Source: an uncultured Lachnospiraceae bacterium (GTDB lineage: Bacteria > Bacillota > Clostridia > Lachnospirales > Lachnospiraceae). From it: a stretch of 64,000 nt of DNA. Shown piece after piece: positions 34,060 to 43,302 of the stretch (position 1 is the first letter of the stretch; each line of letters begins with the position of its first letter). The notes below the pieces were generated by a model that worked only from the letters and a program-made list of their open reading frames with translations, made no database searches and was not told where the DNA came from. The stretch covers positions 1 through 64,000 of the forward strand of contig CAKREB010000013.1 of assembly GCA_934317005.1 (NCBI GenBank). The letters are read 5' to 3'. The translations under genes and the position numbers were made by a program.

Positions 34060-34299
34060 TTATTTTTGCCTGGCCATTTCCTTTAGATCAGAAAATAATT
34101 GGAGATCTTCGGCTGTTAATTTCAGATTAGTAGAAATATCACGTCCTTCCGGAGTCGTGATATTAATTTCTAAGATAGTATTTTCTCTTAGAACATCATT
34201 TTTAGAAGCTGCCTGAAGAAACAGCGGAAATTTAGGATGTGTGGCAGTGAAACGCTCCCAGGAGCTTTTTAAACGAAATAACATTGCAGGATTAATCAT
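34060..34299 (-). CDS. Hypothetical protein
   Basis: 79 residues, ATG 34299 with AAAGGATC upstream. Contains MLFRLKSSWERFTATHPKFP and ENTILEINITTPEGRDISTN; resembles short proteins of unknown function in Clostridia. No signal peptide or membrane segment. It is 61 bp upstream of mscL on the same strand and may be co-transcribed with it. Confidence 0.6.
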   Translation of the reverse strand: MINPAMLFRLKSSWERFTATHPKFPLFLQAASKNDVLRENTILEINITTPEGRDISTNLKLTAEDLQLFSDLKEMARQK

Positions 34300-34322
34300 T
34301 TGTACAGATCCTTTCTTATAAA

Positions 34323-34380
34323 ATAGGAAATTGCTGTAATGTAGTGGTATGTAGAGGCAAAACGCTGGTTTTACCTTTTT
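34323..34380. repeat. Second copy of dispersed repeat with GCTG-loop hairpin
   Basis: 34323-34348 repeats the 26-bp sequence at 30718. The following hairpin, GGCAAAAC/GTTTTACC (34356-34375) with a GCTG loop and a T-run, has a stem unrelated to the other copy apart from one C-A mismatch. The remainder of 34381-34543 shows no gene. Confidence 0.7.
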
Positions 34381-34543
34381 AAAATTTAGTATAGAAGTAA
34401 TTGCATTTTTCTTTGCATTAGTTTAACATAGATAGCAAATTAGTCAAATTTTCAGGCGGGAACGGAAAAAGCTGTGACAGAATACATTTTTGGTGTGGCA
34501 AATCCGCAAGTCTGCAGACAGAAAGAGGAGGATGAGGATAACG

Positions 34544-37500
34544 ATGAAACGAAAACGTTTGTTGGCATTGGTTCTGACTGTGGCAATGTGCTTTAATCCA
34601 GTATTTCCTGCTGGACAAAAACAGGCAGAAGCAGCAGGAACTCTGGAAACCGATGTGAGCACTGTCTCAAAGAATTGTACGATGGTCGGAGTATATGGTT
34701 CGTACTACAGTCAGGCACAGGAGGCACTGGATTATATCAATCAGATCCGAAAGGAAGCTTGTGAGGCAGGAAACGTACCAGACCCGCGAGATCCGGGCAG
34801 AATGCTGACTTCAAAGGATTATGTACCGATTAAATGGTCAAGGGATCTGGAAAGTATTGCACGGATTCGGGCGGTAGAGGCAGGAATCGGTTATGCCTTC
34901 ATGGATTCCGGTCATGACCGTTTAAATGATAAAGCAACATTTTCTGTGACCTATAATGGTGTAAAATCTTCGGGAGAGTGTCTTGCGTACAATGAAACCA
35001 AAACAATGAGAGAAGGAATCCTTCAGTTTTATATGGAGAAGCAGTACTGGGTTGGAAACAATCCGGATAATCAGGAGACAGGACACTATACCATGCTGAT
35101 TAATCCTTCTTATACATATGTGGGAGTGGGTGATTTTTATTCAGAAGCAGGAAAATATCACAATACGTTAGCAGCAGAGTTTTCAAAAGAGAGCAAGATG
35201 GATCAGACCATGCAGCAGGCACCGGTTGATGTGATGCAGAAGATTGAGGTTGCCAATCAGTTTATCAGTGAATACATATTAGACGGAGAAAGCTCTGTCA
35301 ATGCAAGCACCGAGATTACTCTGGTTCCTAAGGTAAAGCTTAAGCGTAACAATGCATTACGAACGGTATGGGCTTTGGGAGTAGACAGCTTTGAGTCGTC
35401 TAATCCTTCCATCGCAGTTGTGACAAACGATGGTGTGGTTAAGGGGCTTCGAAAGGGAACTGTTACGATCACTGCCAAGTCCGGTAAGAACATCGTGGCA
35501 AAAAAAGAGATCTCGGTAGGGTGTAATCATCCAAAGAAACTGCAGTCATATACAGCTGCAACCTGTACGAGTACTGGAAAGAAAATTTATTACTGCGCAA
35601 TCTGTGGAGACAGCCAGGAAGTAGAAGTGCCGGTCAAACCGCATGATTATGTTTACGGAGAGGCAGATGCCAGTGGAAACCGGACAGGTGTATGCTCGGT
35701 ATGTGGAGATAAGATCACTATCAATGCTCCGACTTCCTGTGATGTATCATGGCATGATGCGTCGCACTCAGAAAGAGGGTATGTGAATGAGATACCGGAT
35801 AATCTGGAAGTCGGAAATTTATATGAGTTCTGGATCGTGAATGTAGATGGCGACAGCGCATATCGTGATATGGTTATAGAATCAACCAATGAGAAGGTTG
35901 TGTCTGTGATCGAACGGACAGGGGCAAACATGTTAGGAAACAGAATGCTTGTCAATGGAACAGGTATTACAACAATGACGATCTGTCCAAAATATAATGC
36001 ACGTGTCGGCAAGGTGTTCAACCTGAGAGTAGGCGAAAAGGGAAGTATGGATATTTCACAGGCAAATGTGGAATTATCACAGAATGTATATCGATATACT
36101 GGGAAGGAATGCAAACCGGATATAACGGTGTCTGTCGATGGAGATACGATTCTGGAAAAGGGTGTTGACTATACGGTAAGTTATGAAAACAATAAGTCAG
36201 CGGGTACAGCTAACGTTGTCATAACAGGAAAGGGGCTGTTTCAGGGTTCATCGATCAGCCGGCAGTTTACGATAGAAGAGGCTGTGACCGGAACGCATAT
36301 ACACAAACCGGTGACCGCGGAAGCCGTTGCTCCAACTTGTGAAAAAGCAGGCTGGACAGCTGGAACATATTGTTCGGAATGTGGAGAGACTATTACGGCG
36401 CAGAAGAAGATTGCGGCAACCGGACATTACTATTCGGATGGAAAATGCAGTGTTTGTGGTGATGTGAAATACATCGAACAGGCAGGCATCCGTTATACTT
36501 TAATTGAGGATATCAATGGGAAAAAATTCTTTTCTGCATCGGCTATTTCCAAACAAAAATTAAGTGGTAGTGTGAAAATTGCTTCCAAATTTACGGTTGG
36601 AAAAGAGGAGTATCAGGTGTCAATGATTGCCCAGGATGCTTTTGCAGGTCAGACCGCAGTCACAGAGATTATTGTGCCAAAAACGGTACAGACTATTGGA
36701 GACAGAGCATTTGCAAATTGCCAGAGCCTGACGAGCATGGATTTCTATCCGGTCATGATTCCTTCGTTTAAAGATACGATCTTTGAAAATGTGGATACGC
36801 AGAAATTGACGATCAGTGCGTCAAAATATGCAGTCGGATACTATATTCTCTCTGAGAAGACAAAGGCACAGGTTGTTCGTAATCTGGAAGAAAAGCATGT
36901 TCATACAATGGTATGCCATCAAAAGGTGGAACCAACCTGCGAAGAATCCGGAAGAATTGAGTATTATACCTGCTCAGAATGCGGGAAAATGTTCCGAGAT
37001 GCAGCAGGAACGCAGGAGATCCTTGAAATTGACACTCTGATCTTACCGCTTGGACATGACTGGCAATCAGAATTTACCATTGATATTCCGGCAACCAAGG
37101 ATCAGGATGGAGAGGAATCAATCCATTGCAATCGATGTGATGCAAGGTCGCGGATTACTGCGATACCGGCAACCGGTAAAGATGATAATAATTCGTCTGA
37201 CAATACAGGGGATAATAATAATTCATCTGATAATACCGGAGATAACAATAGTAATAAACCGGGAAAAGATAACAATCAATCCAATTCTTCCAATACAGCT
37301 CAGAAAAAGTGTCCGAAAGTTGGTACAGCATTCTATCTGCAGGGTGTGAAATACAAGGTGACGGCAGCATCTGTTGCAACGAAGAAATATACGGTATCTT
37401 GCTTGAAAGGTAAGTCAAAGAGTATTACTAAGCTGGTGATTCCGGATAGTGTAAAATATAAAGGATATACCTTTAAGGTGACGGCGATTGCTTCCAAAGC

Positions 37501-37759
37501 ATTCTATGGCTATAAGAAGTTAAGCAATGTAACAATTGGCAAAAATGTGCGCACGATCGAAAGCCAGGCATTTGCAAATTGCAGTCGTTTAAAGCAGATT
37601 TATATAAAGACCAGTCTGTTGACGAAAAAGAGTGTTGGAACTCAGGTATTTACCGGAATTGCAAAAAATATCAAGGTAACGATGCCGGCAAAGAAAAAAA
37701 CATTGTATACTACCTGGTTTAAGAATAGTGGCAATAGGATTTTTATCTTATTCCAATAG
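34544..37759 (+). CDS. CAP-domain surface protein with leucine-rich-repeat C-terminus
   Basis: 1071 residues from ATG 34544 (GAGGATGAGGA upstream). Signal peptide ends near AEA. A CAP/SCP-type domain follows (ALDYINQIRKEACEAGN, WSRDLESIARIRAVEAG, SGHDRLND, GECLAYNETK, GHYTMLINPSYTYVGVG). Next is an Ig-like BIG_2 region (SSNPSIAVVTNDGVVKGLRK), Cys-rich units (HKPVTAEAVAPTCEKAGW), BspA-type repeats (VPKTVQTIGDRAFANCQSL) and an Asp/Asn-Ser linker. The end shares a module with the 43303 protein (YKVTAASVATKKYTV, VTAIASKAFYGYKKL). Surface-exposed, likely adhesin or wall protein. Confidence 0.85.
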   Translation: MKRKRLLALVLTVAMCFNPVFPAGQKQAEAAGTLETDVSTVSKNCTMVGVYGSYYSQAQEALDYINQIRKEACEAGNVPDPRDPGRMLTSKDYVPIKWSRDLESIARIRAVEAGIGYAFMDSGHDRLNDKATFSVTYNGVKSSGECLAYNETKTMREGILQFYMEKQYWVGNNPDNQETGHYTMLINPSYTYVGVGDFYSEAGKYHNTLAAEFSKESKMDQTMQQAPVDVMQKIEVANQFISEYILDGESSVNASTEITLVPKVKLKRNNALRTVWALGVDSFESSNPSIAVVTNDGVVKGLRKGTVTITAKSGKNIVAKKEISVGCNHPKKLQSYTAATCTSTGKKIYYCAICGDSQEVEVPVKPHDYVYGEADASGNRTGVCSVCGDKITINAPTSCDVSWHDASHSERGYVNEIPDNLEVGNLYEFWIVNVDGDSAYRDMVIESTNEKVVSVIERTGANMLGNRMLVNGTGITTMTICPKYNARVGKVFNLRVGEKGSMDISQANVELSQNVYRYTGKECKPDITVSVDGDTILEKGVDYTVSYENNKSAGTANVVITGKGLFQGSSISRQFTIEEAVTGTHIHKPVTAEAVAPTCEKAGWTAGTYCSECGETITAQKKIAATGHYYSDGKCSVCGDVKYIEQAGIRYTLIEDINGKKFFSASAISKQKLSGSVKIASKFTVGKEEYQVSMIAQDAFAGQTAVTEIIVPKTVQTIGDRAFANCQSLTSMDFYPVMIPSFKDTIFENVDTQKLTISASKYAVGYYILSEKTKAQVVRNLEEKHVHTMVCHQKVEPTCEESGRIEYYTCSECGKMFRDAAGTQEILEIDTLILPLGHDWQSEFTIDIPATKDQDGEESIHCNRCDARSRITAIPATGKDDNNSSDNTGDNNNSSDNTGDNNSNKPGKDNNQSNSSNTAQKKCPKVGTAFYLQGVKYKVTAASVATKKYTVSCLKGKSKSITKLVIPDSVKYKGYTFKVTAIASKAFYGYKKLSNVTIGKNVRTIESQAFANCSRLKQIYIKTSLLTKKSVGTQVFTGIAKNIKVTMPAKKKTLYTTWFKNSGNRIFILFQ

Positions 37760-37845
37760 CATGATATAAAGTAGATAGTGATTTATGATATCAGTTGTTG
37801 GTAAATTACCTTCTGGCTTCAAAATGATACTATCACGAAAATAAA

Positions 37846-37956
37846 TTGGACAGATAGAAAAATTCGTACTATAATACTTTATGGTGCATAAAACGAAAAA
37901 CCGATTCGATTGGGACTTTTACTACACTAAGAAGCCTGTGTGGTAAAAGTCCTTTT
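37846..37956 (+). promoter_or_regulatory. Promoter with terminator in the L25 leader
   Basis: TTGGAC (37846-37851), 18 bp, TATAAT (37870-37875) is a good housekeeping promoter. At 37913-37927 and 37938-37952, GGACTTTTACTACAC pairs with GTGTGGTAAAAGTCC, then TTTTA. ATTCGATT (37904-37911) and AATCGAAT (37982-37989) can pair across the hairpin. That makes an attenuation-like leader plausible for the ribosomal protein gene at 38043. Confidence 0.55.
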
Positions 37957-38042
37957 AAAATAAGGGAGAAATCTTTTATGGAATCGAATTAAGCTTTGCT
38001 TTACGCATGTAGACAAATCAGCAAACAAGGGAGGAATTTATT

Positions 38043-38639
38043 ATGACAACATTAACTGCTGAAGAAAGAGACATGAGTGTAAAGGCTAAGAAATTAAGAA
38101 GAGAGGGTTATGTCCCGGGCAATCTGTGCGGCAAGGATTTAGACAGATCGATGCCATTGCAGATTCAGGCTTTTGAAGCGGAACGTTTTCTGAGAAAGAA
38201 CATGAAAGGAAGCAGAACGGTTTTGCAGGTAGGTGATCAGAAGATCAATGCGATTGTAAAAGATGTTGATTACAATTCTTTTTTGAAGAAGATCATGTTT
38301 ATTGATTTTCAGAAATTGGTTGCCGGTGAAAAAATTGTTACAACAGCTCAGGTTGTGTTGGAAAATGAAGGCTTAGCTAAAGGATCTGTAGATGAGGAAA
38401 TTTCAGAGATCCATTACAAAGCAAAACCAGAGGATCTTGTTGAAAAAGTCGTGATTGATTTTGAAAAACTGGGAGATCAGAAATGTGTTAAGGTAAAAGA
38501 CATCAAAGAATTGATGAACGACAAGATTGAACTGATCACTTCAGAGGATGCTACGATTGTAAGCATCACACAGGAGACACAAGTAGAAGATGAGGAGGCA
38601 GAGGAAACAGCCGGAGAGCAGGCTGTAGCAGTTGGATAG
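38043..38639 (+). CDS. rplY: 50S ribosomal protein L25 (general stress protein Ctc type)
   Basis: 198 residues. N-terminal L25 domain (KAKKLRREGYVPGNLCGKDL, QINAIVKDVDYNSFLKKI) and a C-terminal TL5 domain typical of the long Ctc/L25 form (VVIDFEKLGDQKCVKVKDIK) with an acidic tail (DEEAEETAGEQAV). Binds 5S rRNA and is often stress-induced in Firmicutes. RBS agggaggaatt. Leader with promoter and terminator precedes it. The N-terminal region departs from E. coli but matches the Gram-positive form. Confidence 0.92.
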   Translation: MTTLTAEERDMSVKAKKLRREGYVPGNLCGKDLDRSMPLQIQAFEAERFLRKNMKGSRTVLQVGDQKINAIVKDVDYNSFLKKIMFIDFQKLVAGEKIVTTAQVVLENEGLAKGSVDEEISEIHYKAKPEDLVEKVVIDFEKLGDQKCVKVKDIKELMNDKIELITSEDATIVSITQETQVEDEEAEETAGEQAVAVG

Positions 38640-38761
38640 GCTGTATTTGCCTACTATAAATATTCATAAAAAAGTAAAGAAATTTCACATAATCTTCATT
38701 GTAATTCTAAAAAGCAAAGACTATAATCTATGGAAGCAATTGCGGAAAGGGGATTATAACG

Positions 38762-39826
38762 ATGAGAGGTTATGGACGTTTTTTGAAAAATATTTCAGCA
38801 ATGCTGCTTTTAGTGGCATTGCTTTCTTTATTGCTCCCATTTTGTCATTTTCAGGCAAAGGGGCAGGACATTACACTTTCCGGAATAGAGGTGTTGACAG
38901 CCGGAGGAAAAGCGGGATATGTTTATTGGAAGGATGGCGAGGTGCCACAGGATTTTGTACTAAAAGCACCGATTACTTACGGAGATTTGAAAGAAGCAGT
39001 AGCTTTTGCTGACCAGGCGGCAGGTTCGAATCTGTTGATATTAGGAACGGTAGCAATCACATTGCCGATTATATTATGTTTTTTGGCGATGTGTATGCTT
39101 TTTCTGGCAGAGGGGAAAAAGACAATGTTTTTTCCGACGCTCTTTATGTGCATTACAACAGTAGAAACCCTTCTGTTACTTGCAGCTTTTTATCGGTTGG
39201 CAGCATTTTTCCTGATCGGATTATATCTGTTTATTGTTTTACATGCAGTAGCGCTTGTGTTAGTGATGCTTGGTTGGATTACAGGTGGGTATCGTAAGCC
39301 GAAACAGGAGGAAGAAACACAGGATGGCAGACAGAAGGATGACCGGCGCAGAAGGTCAGACCGGGATCATTCCAGAAGAAAGTCCCATCGTAAGAAAAAA
39401 TCCAAAGAAAAGAGTAAGTCCCAAAAGAAGGATTCCAATTCTGCGAAAGAGGGGCAGAAAACGCAGAGTAGTGGGGCGACTGCTGTTTCCGGTAAAATTG
39501 GTGGTGGAACGGGGATTTATCAAGGAATATCGTGGGATTTGGAAAATGGGAAAAATACCGGTATCATGATTGGAACGACTGCAGATGCGATGCAAAGTAT
39601 ACAGGCAGGCAGTTGGAAAAATATGCGGCAGATGGAAATGTACAGCTGTACGATTTCTTATGATCCGGTGCAGAAACAATATACCATCATTAGTCATTCC
39701 AAACGGGATATTTTGCTGCGGCAGGATGGAAATGTGACACAACAGCTAAAAATGGGTGATCATGTAAAGATATTGCATAGGACCATCTTACAGTTAGGTA
39801 GTAGTGATACGTTGCATTTATATTAA
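38762..39826 (+). CDS. Membrane protein with FHA-like C-terminal domain
   Basis: 354 residues. Signal-like N-terminal helix, then three or four membrane helices (LLILGTVAITLPIILCFLAM, TLFMCITTVETLLLLAAFYR, IGLYLFIVLHAVALVLVMLG), a Lys/Arg/Asp/Ser-rich linker (RRRSDRDHSRRKSHRKKKSK) and a ~100-residue beta-rich tail (YSCTISYDPVQKQYTIISH, DHVKILHRTILQLGSSD). The tail resembles an FHA fold with a degenerate phosphothreonine site. It could sense a phosphorylated protein. Confidence in the FHA call is moderate. Confidence 0.6.
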   Translation: MRGYGRFLKNISAMLLLVALLSLLLPFCHFQAKGQDITLSGIEVLTAGGKAGYVYWKDGEVPQDFVLKAPITYGDLKEAVAFADQAAGSNLLILGTVAITLPIILCFLAMCMLFLAEGKKTMFFPTLFMCITTVETLLLLAAFYRLAAFFLIGLYLFIVLHAVALVLVMLGWITGGYRKPKQEEETQDGRQKDDRRRRSDRDHSRRKSHRKKKSKEKSKSQKKDSNSAKEGQKTQSSGATAVSGKIGGGTGIYQGISWDLENGKNTGIMIGTTADAMQSIQAGSWKNMRQMEMYSCTISYDPVQKQYTIISHSKRDILLRQDGNVTQQLKMGDHVKILHRTILQLGSSDTLHLY

Positions 39827-40142
39827 AGATACTTGACTATGGAGGGTGATTTCGATATGATGAGAGAAATAAACAAGTGAAAAAGGTCTTTAAATGGGTG
39901 AAACACATCTGTTTTGGGCTGAAAATAAAGATCAGACATGGAAGGAGGGCGCAAAATCCAGGTAAAGGGTAAGAAGTTCTGGTACAATATATCAATTATT
40001 GATTATTTGTTGTACTAGAAAAACAAAATCGTATAGCCTGTCATTGTATCTCAGAGAAGCAGATGACAATGCATGTTTGCATACGTGGCTTACCCATGGC
40101 ATTATATCGTATGATAATCAAGGCATGAAAGGTGGAAAAAGG

Positions 40143-42131
40143 ATGATAACAGAAAAAAGAGTAAAGAAACGGAAATGGCTGGCTATGCTGCTTTGTCTGG
40201 CATTGCTGGTCAGCAATTTGGCAGTAGGAGAAAACACAGCATCTGCTGCTTGCAAGATTACACTAAAAACTGGTGCAGCGGCACCGTCTTCAGTGTACAG
40301 TGGACATTCGTATACACTAAAGGTAGCAGGTAAGAAGGTTAAATTCTATTCCAGTAATAAGAAGGTAGCTAAGATCGGTGTATCGACCGGAAAGCTGAAG
40401 GCACTGGCACCGGGATCGGTTAAGATTACAGCAAAGGATGCTAAGTCGGGAAAAGCAGTTGCGGTAAAGACATTCAAAGTATTGCAGCGTGCGACAAAAC
40501 TTTCTGTAGAAGAAGAAAATATCGAACTGTATATAGGTAAAACAGCAAATATAAGGGCGACAAAGACACCAGAAACATCAACCGATGTCGTTAAATTTTT
40601 CTCATCCGATAAATCAATTGCATCGGTAGGAATGAAGAGTGGAAAGGTTACGGCGAAGAAAGCGGGAGAGTGTGAGATCTCTGTATATTCCATGGCTACG
40701 AAAGCAACCGCAAAAAGCAGTAAATATAATAAAAAGGCAGTTGTCAGGGTTGTGGTAAAGGAAACACCGGCAACACCGACACCAAAGCCGACCGCAACAC
40801 CAGAACCAACCGTACCACCGGTTGAGAGTGATGTGAATATAGAAAGCATCGTGCTGAAAGGATATAAGACTGCACCGGCTGCTTTTGCTACGATGCCACG
40901 ACAGGTCTATTATTTGGAGACGCTGGGAGTTCCGGAAGAATATGATTCAGGTACCAATGTGACCAAAGTGCCGATCGAGTATTATTCGAGTGATGCGAAT
41001 GTTGCTCATGTTGCAAAATGGACGGGTGCATTGATCCCTTTGAAGGCAGGAACAGTACGTATCATTGCAAAGCATACCAGAACAGGTGAAGTGGTTGCGG
41101 CAAGGACATTTACGGTGATCGAGGGAGAACGTGCGACATCCGTGTCTGCAGCGCCGGTCACTTCTACAATGGAAATTGGTGAAACAACGACAGTATCGGC
41201 AACGAAGACTCCGGCTTCCGCAACGGATGCGATCCGATTCTTTTCAACAGATTCTTCGATTGCATCGGTAGATATGACAAGTGGTGTGGTAACGGCAAAG
41301 CAGGCAGGAAACTGCCAGATAGAAGTCTATTCGATGGTAACGGGCGATGCGGCAAAAGATGATCCAACGAATGTGAAGACAACGGTTTCGATTGAGGTAA
41401 AGGAAGCTGCGACACCAACACCGACGGTAGCGCCGACACCAACTGTAACACCGCAGTATTATCCGGCATACCGTCCGAGCAGACCAACGGTGGCGCCAAC
41501 GGCAACACCTGCTCCAACCGCAACACCGACTCCAACGGAAGCACCGACAACAGAACCGCCGGCCCCAGCTGTATCCGGTACACCAACACCAGCTCCAACG
41601 GAAGCCCCAACAACAGAACCGCCAGCACCGGCTGTGTCTGGAACACCAACACCAACACCGGAAGCACCGACTACGTCCGATGCCCCAACGCCAACACCGG
41701 AGGCACCGACAGAACTTGCGATTACACAGGTTAAGGTTGTCAGTGTGAATGTAAAAGACGATACACTGGGAATTGAAAGTTCACAGGCACTTGAAGTTAC
41801 ATTTAACCAAAAAATAGATTTCAATGTTGTTTTGAGAGAAGCTTCGGGAAAGATTCAACTTGTCAATACGGAAAATACGTCTTATGACACTACTTGGGAG
41901 GCAGTCAATGATTATACAGTACGTGTTTATATACTCGATGCTGAACTAGAGTCAAATGTAAGCTACACAATAACAGCTGCAGGGGTATCGTATGGATTTC
42001 AATGGAATGGGCAGTTCGATACGCAGAGCCTGGCTGCCCCTGTCAGAAGCATAAAACTGAAACCACTGCGAAAACTGCTTGCAACTTGTGTGCGATTCCG
42101 TCATAATGGGGATATGTCGGTAGAAGATTAG
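40143..42131 (+). CDS. Secreted BIG_2-repeat protein with Thr/Pro linker
   Basis: 662 residues from ATG 40143 (AAAGGTGG upstream; a longer frame to 39999 lacks an RBS). Signal peptide (WLAMLLCLALLVSNLAVGEN, cleavage about residue 36). Four Ig-like BIG_2 units arranged as two repeated pairs (SSNKKVAKIGVSTGKLKA with SSDKSIASVGMKSGKVTAKK; SSDANVAHVAKWTGALIPL with STDSSIASVDMTSGVVTAKQ). Then Pro/Thr-rich repeats (APTTEPPAPAVSGTPTP) and a final Ig-like domain. Surface or secreted adhesin-like. The last ~30 residues (basic, RSIKLKPLRKLLATCVRFRH) look unlike the rest and may result from a frameshift. Confidence 0.8.
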   Translation: MITEKRVKKRKWLAMLLCLALLVSNLAVGENTASAACKITLKTGAAAPSSVYSGHSYTLKVAGKKVKFYSSNKKVAKIGVSTGKLKALAPGSVKITAKDAKSGKAVAVKTFKVLQRATKLSVEEENIELYIGKTANIRATKTPETSTDVVKFFSSDKSIASVGMKSGKVTAKKAGECEISVYSMATKATAKSSKYNKKAVVRVVVKETPATPTPKPTATPEPTVPPVESDVNIESIVLKGYKTAPAAFATMPRQVYYLETLGVPEEYDSGTNVTKVPIEYYSSDANVAHVAKWTGALIPLKAGTVRIIAKHTRTGEVVAARTFTVIEGERATSVSAAPVTSTMEIGETTTVSATKTPASATDAIRFFSTDSSIASVDMTSGVVTAKQAGNCQIEVYSMVTGDAAKDDPTNVKTTVSIEVKEAATPTPTVAPTPTVTPQYYPAYRPSRPTVAPTATPAPTATPTPTEAPTTEPPAPAVSGTPTPAPTEAPTTEPPAPAVSGTPTPTPEAPTTSDAPTPTPEAPTELAITQVKVVSVNVKDDTLGIESSQALEVTFNQKIDFNVVLREASGKIQLVNTENTSYDTTWEAVNDYTVRVYILDAELESNVSYTITAAGVSYGFQWNGQFDTQSLAAPVRSIKLKPLRKLLATCVRFRHNGDMSVED

Positions 42132-42172
42132 GATATCTCATTGCCGTCAACACATGATGGAGGAAAAGAAAA

Positions 42173-42907
42173 ATGGCAGAAACAAATAGGAAGGTTGGAA
42201 ACTATACGATCACAGAACTGGATATTGATACGTTTATTTCAGGGATGCCACAGGAACAGCAGCAGTACAGATCCGTACCTCAGTTTCGTGAGCAGTGCAA
42301 GGAACGTTTAGAGGAAATTTGTCTTTTTGCAATGTACGGTGAGGAGCAGAAGCAGGATGAGACAGAGATGTACAAAGCATCTTTAGTGATGGCAAAGAGA
42401 GATATTCTCAGTCAGCTTGCGATGGCAGAACTTTTGCAGACAGCAACGGTTTCCGATGAAGAAGCAAGGAAATATTTTGAAGAGCATTCTTCAGAATTTG
42501 CATCAAAGGCAACGGCATCCGCAAAGCATATCTTAGTGGATGAGGAAGAAATGGCAAATCAGATCAAAGAAGAAATTGCTTCCGGTGCAAAGAGCTTTGA
42601 GGACGCAGCAAAAGAGTATTCTTCCTGCCCATCTTCCCAGAAAGGTGGCGATTTGGGAACCTTTGGCAGAGGACAGATGGTAAAAGAGTTTGAAAATGCT
42701 GTCTTTGACGGTGAGTTAAATCAGATCATTGGTCCTGTCAAAACACAGTTTGGCTATCATTTGATCTGGGTTGATGAGAAAAATGAAGGCGAAATTCCAG
42801 AATATGATTCGGTTGCAGTACGTGTAAAAAGTTATCTTTTGAATCAGAAGCAGCAGAAGCTGTATACAGATAAGTTAGCAGAGCTTCGTGAGAAATATTG
42901 TAAATAA
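42173..42907 (+). CDS. Parvulin-type peptidyl-prolyl isomerase
   Basis: 244 residues without a signal peptide or lipobox. N-terminal SurA-like helical part, then a parvulin domain (TASAKHILVDEEEMANQIKE, FEDAAKEYSSCPSSQKGGDL, GTFGRGQMVKEFENAVF, IIGPVKTQFGYHLIWVDE). This is the PpiC/PrsA fold, but without PrsA's lipoprotein anchor, so it may act inside the cell as a chaperone/isomerase. RBS ggaggaaaag. Terminator follows at 42921. Confidence 0.9.
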   Translation: MAETNRKVGNYTITELDIDTFISGMPQEQQQYRSVPQFREQCKERLEEICLFAMYGEEQKQDETEMYKASLVMAKRDILSQLAMAELLQTATVSDEEARKYFEEHSSEFASKATASAKHILVDEEEMANQIKEEIASGAKSFEDAAKEYSSCPSSQKGGDLGTFGRGQMVKEFENAVFDGELNQIIGPVKTQFGYHLIWVDEKNEGEIPEYDSVAVRVKSYLLNQKQQKLYTDKLAELREKYCK

Positions 42908-42920
42908 TCTGTCTTTTTGA

Positions 42921-42960
42921 CAAACAGGTCCCCGACTGCGGTTGGGGACTTGTTTGTTTT
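42921..42960 (+). terminator. Intrinsic terminator
   Basis: CAAACAGGTCCCC (42921-42933) pairs with GGGGACTTGTTTG (42944-42956) with one wobble, followed by TTTT. Ends the parvulin transcript. Confidence 0.88.
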
Positions 42961-42987
42961 AGAAAGAGCAGTCGAAAAATATTTTCC

Positions 42988-43114
42988 TTGACTTTAGTTC
43001 TTTTTTTCTGCTAAACTATAAAAGTTTTCGGAACAACTTAATACATAAAACACAATTAGACAATAAATGTCACCTATCTACTGTCGGACGGATGGGTATG
43101 TTTGTTGTCTTTTT
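42988..43114 (+). promoter_or_regulatory. Promoter and terminator leader ahead of the large BspA gene
   Basis: TTGACT (42988-42993), 18 bp, TAAACT (43012-43017). A terminator-like hairpin follows: left arm from GACAATAAATG (43059) through ACCTATCT, right arm GGATGGGT to TTGTTGTC (43090-43109), with several U-G pairs in the transcript, then T's. Short transcripts of about 90 nt would result unless readthrough occurs. It might be a leader sensor or an independent small RNA. Confidence 0.5.
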
Positions 43115-43145
43115 ATGTTATAAGATTAAACTGGAGGAAAAAAGA

Positions 43146-43238
43146 ATGCCTAAGACTAGAAAAGGTGAGAACGGGAGAAAAAAGGGTGAATATGGGAAGA
43201 TGAAAAATAGCTGTTATAGTACAATGGTAGTAAGGTGA
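43146..43238 (+). CDS. Possible 30-residue basic peptide
   Basis: ATG 43146 behind GGAGG, reading MPKTRKGENGRKKGEYGKMK, NSCYSTMVVR and stop. Very basic and near-random composition; the upstream terminator and downstream surface protein gene make it a possible leader peptide, but chance is not excluded. Confidence 0.25.
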   Translation: MPKTRKGENGRKKGEYGKMKNSCYSTMVVR

Positions 43239-43302
43239 TACAGTGAAGAGGAGAAAGAAAAAGGCAGGGAATGCCTAAAAACAGTTCAAGGAGGAAGTGT
43301 GT

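Noticed and set aside
39270..39742. Overlapping ORFs in the Lys/Arg-rich linker of the FHA-like protein
   Set aside because: Biased codon composition of the linker makes other frames open; no start signals.
41164..41824. Long minus-strand ORFs (Leu/Pro or Val/Gly rich) opposite the BIG_2 protein
   Set aside because: They are mirror reads of the Pro/Thr-rich repeat DNA, with no RBS and no family match.
43059..43114. Cyclic di-GMP or other known riboswitch in the BspA leader
   Set aside because: The hairpin lacks the conserved core sequences I know for GEMM, SAM, TPP or other classes, so only a terminator-like leader is claimed.
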